Part shown: piece by piece, positions 7,937 through 19,301 of the stretch
Position numbering within the stretch: position 1 is the first letter of the stretch
Layout: the number at the start of each line of letters is the position of its first letter
NCBI GenBank assembly: GCA_020852035.1
Contig: JADZBR010000241.1
Location: 1 to 45,732, forward strand
Source: Caulobacteraceae bacterium
Lineage (GTDB): Bacteria > Pseudomonadota > Alphaproteobacteria > Caulobacterales > Caulobacteraceae
Length of the DNA stretch: 45,732 nt
Direction of reading: 5' to 3'
Made by a program: the position numbers and the translations under genes
Notes under the pieces: model-generated
Told to the model about the DNA's origin: nothing
The model's input: only the letters and a program-made list of their open reading frames with translations
Database searches by the model: none

Positions 7937-10900
7937 ATGACTATCGGGACGATTTCCATGCGCGCGGCGCTCTTCGCCGGCGTTTCGCTGCTGGCCGCCT
8001 CGGCGGCCCAGGCGCAGGACGCGCCGGCGCCTGCGGCCGATGGGGTGGCCGAGGTCGAGGAACTGGTGGTCGTCGGCTCGCAGATCCGCGGCGCCCAGGT
8101 CAACGAGGCGCTGCCGGTCACCGTGCTCTCGACCAACGACATCGAGGCCACCGGCGCCACGGGCGGCGACGAACTGCTGCGCTCGATCCCGCAGATGGGC
8201 GACGTGGCGTTCAACGAATCGCGCGACGCCGGCGGCATCAACGACGCCCGCGGCGACGTCGCCTCCATCAACCTGCGGGGCCTGGGCACCGGCAACACCC
8301 TGGTGCTGCTGAACGGCCGGCGCATGGTGCTGCACCCCGGCACCCAGGCCGAGAACCTGATCCCGGTCACTTCGGTGAACGCCAACGCCATCCCCGTGCT
8401 CGGCATCGCCCGGGTCGAGGTGCTGCGCGACGGCGCCGCGGCGATCTACGGCACCGACGCGGTGGCGGGCGTGGTCAACAACGTCCTGAAGACCCGCTTC
8501 GACGGCCTGACCGTCGAGGCCGAGGGCGGCTTCATGGAGGACACCGACTTCCAGGAGTACGAGCTCAACTTCGAGGCCGGCCACACCTTCAACGACGGCA
8601 AGAGCAACATCTCCCTCTTCGGCTCGCACCTCAACCGCGACCGGCTGCGCGCCAATGAGCGTCCGTTCTCGCGCTCCAGCGACCTGCGGCCCCTGGTCGA
8701 GGGCACCGCGTTCGCAGGCGACACCGAGTTCGACAACCGTTCGGGCGACAGCCCCTGGGGCGAGTTCATCCGCCTGAACCCCAACACCTTCGGCGCGGCC
8801 GGGACCACCACCTACGTCGGCTCGACCCAGCTGGCGGCCAGCAGCGGCAGCTTCCATGCCCAGCCCGCCACCAACGACGGCTGCATCGTCACCTTCGGGG
8901 ATGTCTGCTTCGACAATTCCACCGCCGCCGCCACCGCCACCGGCGCGGACTCCAACCTGCGCTACAACGTCAACGAGGTTCGCAACCTGCTCGGCGAGGT
9001 CGACCGCACCAACCTCTTCGCCTACTTCAACCACGAGTTCGACAACGGCCTGGAAGCCTTCGCCGAGGCGGGGGTCTACTACGCCGACTACAGTTCGCAG
9101 CGCGACCAGGAGACGGCCCTGGCCAGCCAGCGGCTGATCATCCCCGCCAACGCCTACTACCACCCGCTGGGCTCGGGCGCCGGCCGGCTGGCGAACCTGC
9201 ACAGCGGCTCCGCCACCGGCGCCTTCCCCGCCGCCGGCGTGCCGGTGGAACTGCAGGACTATCGCGTCGTCGACGCGGGCCCCCTGACCTATAACGTCGA
9301 GGACCTGGTCACCCGCTACCTGGCGGGCCTGCGCGGCGAGTTCGCCGGCTTCGACTGGGAAAGCGCCTTCCTCTATTCGCGCGCCAAGACCGACGACACC
9401 ATGCAGGTCGCCAGCATGACCCTGTTCCAGCAGGCGCTCAGCGGCACGACGGCCGACGCCTACAATCCCTTCAACGGCGCCGACCCGAACAATCCGGAAG
9501 AGGGCGATTCCTCGCCCAACCCGCAGAGCGTGATCGACAGCTTCATCGTCGACGTCTCGCGCATCAGCAAGACCTCGCTCAGGCTCTGGGACTTCAAGGT
9601 CTCCAAGCGCGACCTCTTCACCCTGCCGGCCGGCGACGTCGGCGTGGCGGCGGGTGTGGAACTGCGCCGCGAGACCTTCAGCGAGGACCGCGACCCGCGG
9701 CTGGACGGCACCATCGTCTTCACCGCCCTCGACGGCTCGTCCAACGGCAGCGACGTGATGGGCGCCTCTCCCACCCCCGACACCAAGGGCGCGCGCAATG
9801 TGCAGTCCGGCTGGCTGGAGTTCGCCGTTCCGGTGGTCTCGCCGGACATGAACATCCCGCTGGTCCGTTCCGTCGATCTGCAGCTGGCGGCCCGCTATGA
9901 GCACTACACCAGCTTCGGCGACGTGCTGAAGCCGAAGGTCGCCGTCGGCTGGCGGCCGGCCGAGTGGCTGCTGGTCCGCGGCTCCTGGTCGGAGGGCTTC
10001 CGCGCCCCCAACCTGCCGCAGCTCTACGAGCGCGGCATCCAGCGGTCCAACACCCGCAGCGACTGGGCCAAGTGCGAGATCGCCCGCCGCAACGGCGACA
10101 TCGCCAACTTCGACGAGTGCACCATCAGGCAGGGCGTGGTCTCCAACCGCTCGGGCAGCCTGGAGCTGGAGCCGGAGGAATCGGAAAACTTCACCGCCGG
10201 CGTCGTCTTCGAGCCGCCTCTGCCGTCCGGCTACGGCCGCCTGACCATCACCGGCGACTACTGGCAGGTGAAACAGAAGGGGCTGATCGGCCTGTTCGGC
10301 GATTCCAGCGCCATCACCCTGGACTACTTCCTGCGCCTCTCGGGCAGTTCCAACCCGAACGTGCAGCGCGCCGCGCCGACCCCGGACCAGATCGCCGACG
10401 CCCAGGCCGCGGGCATGCAGCCCGCGGGCGACATCATCCAGGTGATCGACAACTACTCCAACCTGGCCCCGCGCGAGGTCGAGGGCGTCGACATCGCCGT
10501 CTACTACTCGATCGACGACACCGCCTGGGGCGACTTCGACGTGAAGTTCAACGCCGCGCGCCTCCTGACCTTCTACCAGGACCCCGACGCCGACAAACAG
10601 GCGCTGATCGACGCCCAGAAGGCCGGGACCATCGACCCGTCGATCTTCATCCCCGGCGCCGAGAGCCTGATCCAGGAGAACGGCCTGCCCAAATGGCGCG
10701 CCACCGGCACCGTCACCTGGCGCAACGGGCCCTTTGGCGCGGGCTATTTCGCCTCCTACACCGGGCCGGTGAACGACACCTCCGCGACCCTGGCGGACGG
10801 CACGCCCTGGCGGGTGAAGTCGCACCTGACGCACAACCTCTATGGCCAGTACACCTTCGAGGGCGGTCGCTGGCTGGATGAGACGCGGGTGCGGATCGGG

Positions 10901-11017
10901 GTGCGCAACCTCACCGACAACAACCCGCCGCTGGCGGACGGCACCTTCGGCTATCTGGGCGAGCTGCATTCGGCCCGCGGGCGGTTCTGGTACGCGCAGA
11001 TCCGCAAGCGGTTCTAG
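7937..11017 (+). CDS. TonB-dependent outer membrane receptor
   Basis: 1026 aa from ATG 7937; signal peptide RAALFAGVSLLAASAAQAQ; plug motifs LRGLGTGNTLVLLNGRRM, VEVLRDGAAAIYGTDAVAGVVN; C-terminal aromatic ...YAQIRKRF. Confidence 0.95.
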   Translation: MTIGTISMRAALFAGVSLLAASAAQAQDAPAPAADGVAEVEELVVVGSQIRGAQVNEALPVTVLSTNDIEATGATGGDELLRSIPQMGDVAFNESRDAGGINDARGDVASINLRGLGTGNTLVLLNGRRMVLHPGTQAENLIPVTSVNANAIPVLGIARVEVLRDGAAAIYGTDAVAGVVNNVLKTRFDGLTVEAEGGFMEDTDFQEYELNFEAGHTFNDGKSNISLFGSHLNRDRLRANERPFSRSSDLRPLVEGTAFAGDTEFDNRSGDSPWGEFIRLNPNTFGAAGTTTYVGSTQLAASSGSFHAQPATNDGCIVTFGDVCFDNSTAAATATGADSNLRYNVNEVRNLLGEVDRTNLFAYFNHEFDNGLEAFAEAGVYYADYSSQRDQETALASQRLIIPANAYYHPLGSGAGRLANLHSGSATGAFPAAGVPVELQDYRVVDAGPLTYNVEDLVTRYLAGLRGEFAGFDWESAFLYSRAKTDDTMQVASMTLFQQALSGTTADAYNPFNGADPNNPEEGDSSPNPQSVIDSFIVDVSRISKTSLRLWDFKVSKRDLFTLPAGDVGVAAGVELRRETFSEDRDPRLDGTIVFTALDGSSNGSDVMGASPTPDTKGARNVQSGWLEFAVPVVSPDMNIPLVRSVDLQLAARYEHYTSFGDVLKPKVAVGWRPAEWLLVRGSWSEGFRAPNLPQLYERGIQRSNTRSDWAKCEIARRNGDIANFDECTIRQGVVSNRSGSLELEPEESENFTAGVVFEPPLPSGYGRLTITGDYWQVKQKGLIGLFGDSSAITLDYFLRLSGSSNPNVQRAAPTPDQIADAQAAGMQPAGDIIQVIDNYSNLAPREVEGVDIAVYYSIDDTAWGDFDVKFNAARLLTFYQDPDADKQALIDAQKAGTIDPSIFIPGAESLIQENGLPKWRATGTVTWRNGPFGAGYFASYTGPVNDTSATLADGTPWRVKSHLTHNLYGQYTFEGGRWLDETRVRIGVRNLTDNNPPLADGTFGYLGELHSARGRFWYAQIRKRF

Positions 11018-11059
11018 GACGCGCCGCCAGATCTCCGGATCGAGGGGATCGGAAACAGG

Positions 11060-11164
11060 GTGTCATCCCGGACGGCCGGCAAGGCCGATCCGGGACCCGG
11101 GGCCGCGCGCGGTGCAGAACCTCCTGGGTCCCGGCTCTCCGCTGCGCTACGGCCGGGATGACAC
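11060..11164. repeat. Palindromic intergenic repeat, family D
   Basis: Arms gtgtcatcccggacggccggcaaggccgatccgggaccc and gggtcccggctctccgctgcgctacggccgggatgacac. Confidence 0.8.
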
Positions 11165-11183
11165 GAGAGTGGAGAGCTTTGCG

Positions 11184-12905
11184 ATGGTGACCTGGAAGCG
11201 CGCGACCGCCGTCTTCGCCGCGGCTCTGCTGTTGCTCGCCGGGGCGCCCGCGGCGGCCCAGCAGCGGCTGCTCGAATACCCCTCGATCCATCATCCGGCG
11301 ATCACCCAGCACGGCATGGTGGTCAGCCAGAACGCCATCGCCACCGAGGCGGGCGTGGAGATGCTGCAGAAGGGCGGCAATGCGGTGGACGCCGCCGTCG
11401 CCACCGCCTTCGCCCTGGCGGTCACCCTGCCGCGCGCCGGCAACCTGGGCGGCGACGGCTTCATGCTGGTGCATCTGGCCAAGACCGGCGAGACCCTGTT
11501 CATCGACTACCGCTCGATCGCGCCCCGCGCGGCGCGGATCGAGGACTTCGTCGGGCCGGACGGCAAGGAGCTGAAGCTGGCCTCCGAGGGCTACCGCGCG
11601 CCGGCCGTGCCGGGCACGGTCGCCGGGCTGGAGCTGGCGCACCGCAAGTGGGGCAGGCTGCCGTGGAAGACGGTGCTCGCCCCGGCTATCCGGCTGGCGG
11701 AGAAGGGCGTGGTGCTGTCGCCGGACGAGGCCTTCGTCTTCACCTGGGGCCGCGATCGGCTGTCGCAGAGCGAGCCGGCTAAGGCCGCCTTCTACCACCG
11801 CGACGGCTCGCTCTACGGCGCGGGCGAAACCCTGCGCCAGCCGGACCTGGCCTGGACCCTGCGGCAGGTCTCGCGCGGCGGCGCCAGGGCCTTCTACGAG
11901 GGCCCGGTGGCCGAGCGGCTGGTCGCCGACCTGCAGGCCCACGGCGGGCTGATCACGATGCAGGACATGGCGGCCTACCGCGCGGTCGAGCGCAAGCCCC
12001 TGGTCGGCAGTTACCGCGGCCTGACGGTGGTCACCGCCCCGCCCGCCAGCGCCGGCGGGGCCAGCCTGCTGCAGATGCTGAACATCCTGGAGCGGTTCGA
12101 CATGAAGGCCGCCCGGCAGGGTTCGGCCAGGTCCACCCACCTGATCGCCGAGACCCTCAAGCTGGGCACCGCCGACCGCTACCGCTACCTGGGCGACACC
12201 GGGTTCGTGAAGGTCCCGCTCGCCGGCTTCACCTCCAAGGCCTACGCCGCCGAGCGCGCCCGGCTGATCGACCCCGACCACGCCAAGCCGGCCAAGGCGT
12301 TCGGCGTGGGCGACCCCTGGGCCTACGAGAGCCCCAACACCACGCATCTGTCGGTGGCCGACGCCGAGGGCAATGCGGTCAGCAACACCTTCACACTGGG
12401 CGCCGACTTCGGCTCCGGCGTGATGGCCAGGGGCACCGGCTTCCTGCTCAACAACCAGATGAACAACTTCAGCCACGAGCAGGTGGTGGAGGCGCGCGAA
12501 CGGGGCGAGCCGCCGCCGGCCAACGGCATGGCGCCGGGCAAGCGCATGCTCTCGACCATGATGCCGACCATGATCTTCAAGGACGGCAAGCCCTGGATGA
12601 TCGCCGGCACGCCCGGCGGCGGGGCCATCGTCAGCGCCATGCTGCAGCTGATCGTCAATGTGGTGGACTACGACCTCAACATCGCCGAGGCGACCCACCG
12701 GCCGCGCATCCATCAGGACACCGGCGAGTTCCTGCAGGTCGAGCCCGGCTTCAACCCCGACACCGCCGACCGGCTGGTCGAGATGGGCCACAAGCTGCGC
12801 CCGCGCCAGACCATCGGCAGCACCCAGTCGATCATCGTGCAGGACGGCCTCTTCCTCGGCGCGCCCGACCCGAGGCGCCCGGGCGCGGAGGCGGCTGGGC
12901 CCTGA
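11184..12905 (+). CDS. ggt: Gamma-glutamyltransferase
   Basis: 573 aa; signal peptide; GMVVSQNAIATEAGVEMLQKGGNAVDAAVATAFALAVTLPRAGNLGGDGFMLV; NTTHLSVADAEGNAVSNTFTL catalytic Thr motif; GTPGGGAI. Confidence 0.95.
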   Translation: MVTWKRATAVFAAALLLLAGAPAAAQQRLLEYPSIHHPAITQHGMVVSQNAIATEAGVEMLQKGGNAVDAAVATAFALAVTLPRAGNLGGDGFMLVHLAKTGETLFIDYRSIAPRAARIEDFVGPDGKELKLASEGYRAPAVPGTVAGLELAHRKWGRLPWKTVLAPAIRLAEKGVVLSPDEAFVFTWGRDRLSQSEPAKAAFYHRDGSLYGAGETLRQPDLAWTLRQVSRGGARAFYEGPVAERLVADLQAHGGLITMQDMAAYRAVERKPLVGSYRGLTVVTAPPASAGGASLLQMLNILERFDMKAARQGSARSTHLIAETLKLGTADRYRYLGDTGFVKVPLAGFTSKAYAAERARLIDPDHAKPAKAFGVGDPWAYESPNTTHLSVADAEGNAVSNTFTLGADFGSGVMARGTGFLLNNQMNNFSHEQVVEARERGEPPPANGMAPGKRMLSTMMPTMIFKDGKPWMIAGTPGGGAIVSAMLQLIVNVVDYDLNIAEATHRPRIHQDTGEFLQVEPGFNPDTADRLVEMGHKLRPRQTIGSTQSIIVQDGLFLGAPDPRRPGAEAAGP

Positions 12906-12944
12906 CCCCAAATCCTCCCCCATTGCGTGGGGGAGGATTTGGGG
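12906..12944. repeat. Short perfect hairpin, family B copy 2 (possible terminator-like structure)
   Basis: ccccaaatcctccccca-ttgcg-tgggggaggatttgggg, 17-bp perfect inverted repeat with 5-nt loop; same arm sequence as the 4864-5043 element. Confidence 0.85.
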
Positions 12945-12990
12945 CGCGCCGCCTTGCCCGGCCCTCACGCGCCGGTAGTATCGCGCCGGC

Positions 12991-13641
12991 ATGCAGCAGG
13001 CGCCCGTCCCTGGCGACACCGGCGCGGGACCGTCCGGCTGGGACGCCTCGCTGGCCGCCGCGCATGCCGAGCTCCTGAAGGACAAGAGCCTGCAGTTCCA
13101 GATGCAGGGCGCGCCCAGGCCGCCGGATCCGCCGCGCTGGCTGGACTGGCTGCCGGATTTCTTCCAGGCCATCGGGCCGGTCGCCAAATACCTGTTCTGG
13201 GGCGTGGTGATCCTGGCGGTGCTGCTGATCGCCTGGCTGATCCTGCGCGAGGTGATGGGCCTGCGACTGAGCTTCCGCCGGCGGGCCGCCGCCCGCACCC
13301 ACCCTGCCGACTGGGCGCCCGACCGCGAGAAGGCCGCCGTCCTGCTGGCCGACGCCGACCGGCTGGCCGCCGAGGGGCGCTTCGAAGAGGCCGCCCACCT
13401 GATCCTGCTGCGCGGCGTTGAGGACATCCGCGCCCGCCGCCCCGGCGTGGTGGCGCCGGCGCTGACCAGCCGCGAGATCGCCGCCTCCGAACGCCTGCCC
13501 GAGCGCGCCCGCCCGGCCTTCGCCGAGATCGCCCGGATCGTGGAGCGCAGCCTGTTCGGCGGCGGCCGGCTGGACGAGCCCGCCTGGCGCGACTGCCGCT
13601 CGGCCTATGAGCGGCTGGTGTTCGCGGACGCCTGGCGATGA
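12991..13641 (+). CDS. DUF4129 domain-containing membrane protein
   Basis: 216 aa; single TM YLFWGVVILAVLLIAWLILREV; C-terminal AHLILLRGVEDIRARRPGVVAPALTSREIA typical of DUF4129 next to MoxR/DUF58. Confidence 0.8.
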   Translation: MQQAPVPGDTGAGPSGWDASLAAAHAELLKDKSLQFQMQGAPRPPDPPRWLDWLPDFFQAIGPVAKYLFWGVVILAVLLIAWLILREVMGLRLSFRRRAAARTHPADWAPDREKAAVLLADADRLAAEGRFEEAAHLILLRGVEDIRARRPGVVAPALTSREIAASERLPERARPAFAEIARIVERSLFGGGRLDEPAWRDCRSAYERLVFADAWR

Positions 13642-14856
13642 CCGCGGTTCCGGCCGAGATGCAGAGGCGGGGGCCGTTCTCGGTTCTGACGGTGGTCTCG
13701 CTGATCCTGGGCGCCGCGGTGGCGGCCGGCGCGCTCTCGGTGCTGTCGGCCTATGCGCCGCAGCTGCGCTCGGGAAACGACGGGGGAGGGCACGCGCTTT
13801 CCAAGTCCGCGATCGGATTCGCCGCGATCGTCCGCCTCCTGCCGAAGGCCGGCCGCCAGGTGGTGGTCACGCGCGCGCCGTTGCGCGGCAAGCGCGGGTT
13901 CGCGCTGATGGTGGTCACCCCGACGCTCGGCATGGACGCCAAGAGGATCGCGGAAGTGGGCTATGGGCCGCCGATGCTGGTGGTGCTTCCCAAGTGGCGA
14001 TCCGCGCCGTCGAACACCCGCCGGGGCTGGGTGACCCGGATCGGCCCGGCGCCCGCCGAACGGGTCAAGGCCGGAGCGCTCGAGTTCTATTCGCCGGACG
14101 CCGAGCTTGCGCGACGGCGCGAGGCCGGCGCCACGCCGCTCTTCGTCATCCAGAACGGAGCCGTGCTCGGCCGCACGGGGCCGATCGACAATCTGCAGAC
14201 CATCAGCGGCCGCAACATCGAGCCTGTGGTGGTCGACGACGCCGGTCAGATCGTGGTGGGGCGCTTCAAGGGAAACCGGACCTACATCCTCTCCGATCCG
14301 GACCTGCTGAACACCCAGGGCATGCGCAGCCTGGACACCGCCCGCGCGGGGGTCGCGATCATCGATCTCGTCGCCGAGGGGCGCGGCGCGGTCGCCTTCG
14401 ACGCCACCCTCCACGGCTTCAACCGGTCTCGGAACCTCTTGCGCCTGATCCTGGAGCCGCCGTTCCTGGGGGGCACGCTCTGCCTGCTGGCCGCCGCGAT
14501 CCTGGCCGGCGTGCACGCCGCCGTGCGCTTTGGGGCGCCGCGGCCGCCCGAGCGAGCCATCGCCTTCGGCAAGCAGGCGTTGGCCGACAGCACCGCCGGC
14601 CTCATCCACATCGCCGGCCGCGAGCATCGCATGGGCGGCCGCTACGCCGCCTTCGCCCGCGCCGACGCCGCCCGCGCGGTGGGCGCGCCGGCGAACCTGG
14701 CCGAGGAGGAGCTCGACGCCTTCCTCGACCGGCTGAGCGAGCAGCAGGGCCTTGCCCGTTTCACCGCCCTGCGCGAGGAGGCGCGGCGGGCCGGCGGGCT
14801 CGGCGAGTTGATGGGCGCGGCCCATAAGTTGTTCCAGTGGAGAGTGGAGATGACCC

Positions 14857-14870
<14 letters not shown>
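13638..14870 (+). CDS. DUF4350 domain-containing membrane protein
   Basis: 410 aa; N-terminal TM, central domain, second TM; 4-nt overlap upstream and 14-nt overlap with the MoxR gene. Confidence 0.75.
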
Positions 14871-15809
<939 letters not shown>

Positions 15810-15813
<4 letters not shown>

Positions 15814-17126
15814 TCTACCCCGCCCGCAGAGCCATCCTCGTGACCGCCGCCGGCGCGCCGGTGGCGGTGGCCGCGGGGCTGGCCGGCGGCGGGCTGTGGA
15901 TGACCGGCCTGGCGTGGATCGGCGTGGTGGGCCTGTTGATCCTCATCGACGCGGCGCTGGGCGCGGCCTCGCGGGGCTTCGAGCTGGCGGCCAGCGGGCC
16001 GGGGCCGCTGGGGGCAGGCGGGGCGGGCGGCGTCGCCCGTTTCCAGCTGGATTTCGGCGGCCCGGTGAAACCGCGCCGGGTGGAGGTGTCCGCGCAGGCC
16101 GATCCGCGCCTCGCGGTCTCGCCGCGGCGGCTGGCCACGCGGGTGGCGGGCGGGCGGGCCGAGGCGGAGGTGGCGGTCTCGCCGGTGCGGCGCGGGGCGG
16201 CGGCGCTGGAGCAGCTCTGGGTGCGCTGGCGCGGGCCGCTGGGCCTGGCCTGGAACCAGGACGTGCGGCGGCTCGACATCGCCACGCCGGTGACCCCCGA
16301 CATCCAGGGGGTGAAGGCGGAGGCCCTGCGGCTCTTCGCCCGCGACGCCCTGCACGGCATGAAGGTGCAGCTGGACGCCGGCGACGGCTCGGAGTTCCAC
16401 GCCCTGCGCGACTTCATGCCCGGGATGGACCATCGCGCCATCGACTGGAAACAGTCCGCCCGTCACGGCCGGCTGGTCGCCAAGGAACGGCGCACCGAGC
16501 GCAACCACACCATTGTGCTGGCCATCGATTCCGGCCGCGCCATGTGCGAGCCGGTCGCCGGCGTGCCCCGGGTGGACGCGGCGATCAACGCGGCCCTGCT
16601 GCTCGCCTACGTGGGCCTGAAGACCGGCGACCGGCTGTCGCTCTTCGCCTTCGACGCCCGGCCGCGCATCTCCACCGGGGCGGTGAGCGGGGTCGGCGGC
16701 TTCGGCCAGTTGCAGCGGCAGGCCGCGCGCATCGACTATGCGGCCGAGGAGACCAACTACACCCTAGCGCTCTCGGCGCTGGCGGTGGACCTCGACCGGC
16801 GTTCGCTGGTGGTGGTGTTCACCGAGTTCACCGACCCCACCGGCGCGGCCCTGATGGTCGAGAGCGTCGGCCGCCTGCTGAAACGCCACGTGGTGCTGTT
16901 CGTCGTGCTGCGCGACGAGGAGCTGGAGAGCCTCACCCGCGCCGAGCCCAAGGCGCCGGCCGACGTCTCGCGCGCGGTCGCCGCCGCCGCCCTGCTGCGC
17001 GAACGCGAGCTGGTGCTGACCCGGCTGCGGCGCATGGGCGTGCAGATCGCCGAGGCGCCGTCCGGGGGCCTGGCCTCGGCGGTGGTCGCCGCCTACCTCG
17101 ACATCAAGCGCAAGGAACTGCTGTGA
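15810..17126 (+). CDS. DUF58 domain-containing protein (vWA-like fold)
   Basis: 438 aa; [37 protein letters not shown]58 core; [11 protein letters not shown] degenerate MIDAS. Confidence 0.93.
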
Positions 17127-18121
17127 GCGGCCCGGCGGTCCTGCGCAGCCAGCGCTTCCGCGCCGAGCGCGAGGGCGACTGGAAGCGGCTCGAGCGGCTG
17201 CTCGGCAAGGTCGAGGGCGCCTCGGCGGGCGCGCTCTCCGACGAGGAGCTGCTGGCCCTGCCGGTGCTCTATCGCGCGACGCTCTCGTCGCTCTCGGTGG
17301 CGCGCGCGACCTCGCTGGACAAGAGCCTGATCGACTATCTGGAGGACCTCTCCACCCGCGCCTACTTCCTGGTCTACGAGGTGCGCGGCAAGCCGCTGGA
17401 GCGCATCGGCCGGTTCGTCGCCCACGACTGGCCGGCGGCGGTGAAGGCGGTCTGGCCCGAGACCCTGGCCTCGGGGTTCGCCTTCATCCTGGGCGCGGTG
17501 GTCGCCTTCGTGCTGGTCGGCGGCGACCCGGACTGGTTCTACGCCTTCGTGCCCCAGGGGATGGCCGGCGGCCGCGACCCGGCCGCCACCGCCGAGTTCC
17601 TGCGCCACACGCTCTATGATCGGCCACAGGGGCAGACCGGGCTTTCGGCCTTCGCCACCTTCCTCTTCACCCACAATGTGCAGATCAGCCTGCTGGCCTT
17701 CGCGCTCGGTTTCGCCTTCGGCCTGCCGACGGTGGTGCTGATCTTCTGGAACGGCTGCACCCTGGGGGCGATGTACGCCGTCTTCGCCCGCCACGGCCTG
17801 GGGGTCGAACTCGGCGGCTGGCTGATGATCCACGGCGCGACCGAGCTCTTCGCCTGCGTGCTGGCCGGCGCGGCGGGCCTGCGGATCGGGCTCTCGCTGG
17901 CCTTTCCGGGCGAGCGGAGCCGCATGGAGGCCGCCGCCGTGGCCGGGCGCACGGCCGGGGCGGTGATGGCCGGGGTGGTGGTGATGCTGCTGTTCGCGGG
18001 CCTGCTGGAGGGCTTCGGCCGCCAGCTGATCACCGCCGCCGCCGTGCGCTACGCCATCGCCATCGGCACCGGCGGCCTCTGGCTCGCCTATTTCTACGGG
18101 CCGCGCCGTGTCGGACGCTGA
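17123..18121 (+). CDS. Stage II sporulation protein M (SpoIIM)-family integral membrane protein
   Basis: GTG start overlapping the DUF58 stop; FLFTHNVQISLLAFALGFAFGLPTVVLIFWNGCTLGAMYAVF...GATELFACVLAGAAGLRIG. Confidence 0.92.
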   Translation: MSGPAVLRSQRFRAEREGDWKRLERLLGKVEGASAGALSDEELLALPVLYRATLSSLSVARATSLDKSLIDYLEDLSTRAYFLVYEVRGKPLERIGRFVAHDWPAAVKAVWPETLASGFAFILGAVVAFVLVGGDPDWFYAFVPQGMAGGRDPAATAEFLRHTLYDRPQGQTGLSAFATFLFTHNVQISLLAFALGFAFGLPTVVLIFWNGCTLGAMYAVFARHGLGVELGGWLMIHGATELFACVLAGAAGLRIGLSLAFPGERSRMEAAAVAGRTAGAVMAGVVVMLLFAGLLEGFGRQLITAAAVRYAIAIGTGGLWLAYFYGPRRVGR

Positions 18122-18965
18122 CGCCCGCTTCGAGCGCCCCCTGGTGACGCCGGAGGGGGTCGACCTGCGCGTCAGGCTCGGCGAGGCGGGCCAGCGGGCG
18201 GCGGCCTTCCTGATCGATTTCACGATCATCGTGGCCGTGCTGATCGGCCTGACGATCCTCTGCCTCGGCGCGGCCTGGGTCTCCAAGCTGGAGGCGACCG
18301 AGTGGATCGCCGTGGTCTGGCTGCTGGGCGCCTTCCTGCTGCGCAACGCCTATTTCATCGGCTTCGAGATGGGGCCGAAGGCGGCGACGCCCGGCAAGCG
18401 GATCATCGGCCTGCGGGTCGCCGCGCGGAACGGCGGGCGGCTGACCGCCGAGGCCATCCTGACCCGCAACGCCATGCGCGAGCTGGAGATCTGGATCCCC
18501 CTGTCGGTGCTGTTCAGCCCCGGCGGCGGGGACCGCGTGGAGGGCTGGATGTTCCTGCTCGGCTTCACCTGGTGCGCGGTCTTCGTGCTCCTTCCGCTGT
18601 TCAACCGCGATCGCCTGCGCGCCGGCGACCTGGCGGCCGGCACCTGGGTGGTCCGCAGCCCCCGGCGCAAGCTGCTGCGCGACCTGGCGGCCGAGGGGCG
18701 CTCGGCCCGCTTCGCCTTCACCGAGCGGCAGGTGCAGGCTTATGGCGTCAAGGAACTGCAGGTGCTTGAGGAGGTGCTGCGCGTCGCCGACCGGCGCACC
18801 ATGCAGGCCGTCGCCGCGCGCATCCGCAGGAAGATCGACTGGGCCGCCGGGCCGGACGAAAGCGACGGCGACTTCCTGGCCGCCTACTACGCGGCCCTGC
18901 GCGAGCGGCTGGAGCAGCGGCTGCTGTTCGGCCACCGCCGGCGCGACAAGCACGACGTGGCCTGA
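18108..18965 (+). CDS. RDD family membrane protein
   Basis: 285 aa; GQRAAAFLIDFTIIV...GPKAATPGKRIIGLRVAARNGGRLTAEAILTRNAMRELE. Confidence 0.92.
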   Translation: MSDADARFERPLVTPEGVDLRVRLGEAGQRAAAFLIDFTIIVAVLIGLTILCLGAAWVSKLEATEWIAVVWLLGAFLLRNAYFIGFEMGPKAATPGKRIIGLRVAARNGGRLTAEAILTRNAMRELEIWIPLSVLFSPGGGDRVEGWMFLLGFTWCAVFVLLPLFNRDRLRAGDLAAGTWVVRSPRRKLLRDLAAEGRSARFAFTERQVQAYGVKELQVLEEVLRVADRRTMQAVAARIRRKIDWAAGPDESDGDFLAAYYAALRERLEQRLLFGHRRRDKHDVA

Positions 18966-18979
18966 CGCCGGGCTGGCCG

Positions 18980-19267
18980 TCAGCGCCGGGCGCCGAAAAA
19001 GTCCAGGATGTGGCGCGCGGTCGCCGCGGCGCTGGCTATCAAGCCGGCAAGGAGCGCCAGCGCCACCAGCGCCGCCCAGATCACCAGGGCGCCGAACCCC
19101 GCCTCGCCCGACGGCGCGGCCAGCTGCCACAGAAGCCCCGCCGCCAGCGCTGTCACGGCGACCCCGGCGGCGCTGCGCCAATAGACCCCGTGCGGGCGGG
19201 CAAAGGCGCGCAGGCCGATCCAGATCAGGCCGGCCGCATAGGCCAGCAGGAGCAACGCTTCCAGCAT
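18980..19267 (-). CDS. Small integral membrane protein of unknown function
   Basis: 95 aa, three predicted hydrophobic segments (LEALLLLAYAAGLIWIGL, AAGVAVTALAAGLLWQLA, GALVIWAALVALALLAGLIAS). Confidence 0.6.
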   Translation of the reverse strand: MLEALLLLAYAAGLIWIGLRAFARPHGVYWRSAAGVAVTALAAGLLWQLAAPSGEAGFGALVIWAALVALALLAGLIASAAATARHILDFFGARR

Positions 19268-19301
19268 GGCGGACAGCTTAGCCGCGGCCCGTTAACGGAC
19301 T

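Noticed and set aside
7727-10969. 1080-aa minus-strand ORF opposite the TonB-dependent receptor
   Set aside because: High-GC antisense shadow ORF: low-complexity A/G/R/V/H-rich translation without domain motifs, opposite an unambiguous receptor gene.
10911-13427. 838-aa minus-strand ORF opposite ggt and DUF4129
   Set aside because: Spans two clear plus-strand genes and a palindromic repeat; no family motifs.
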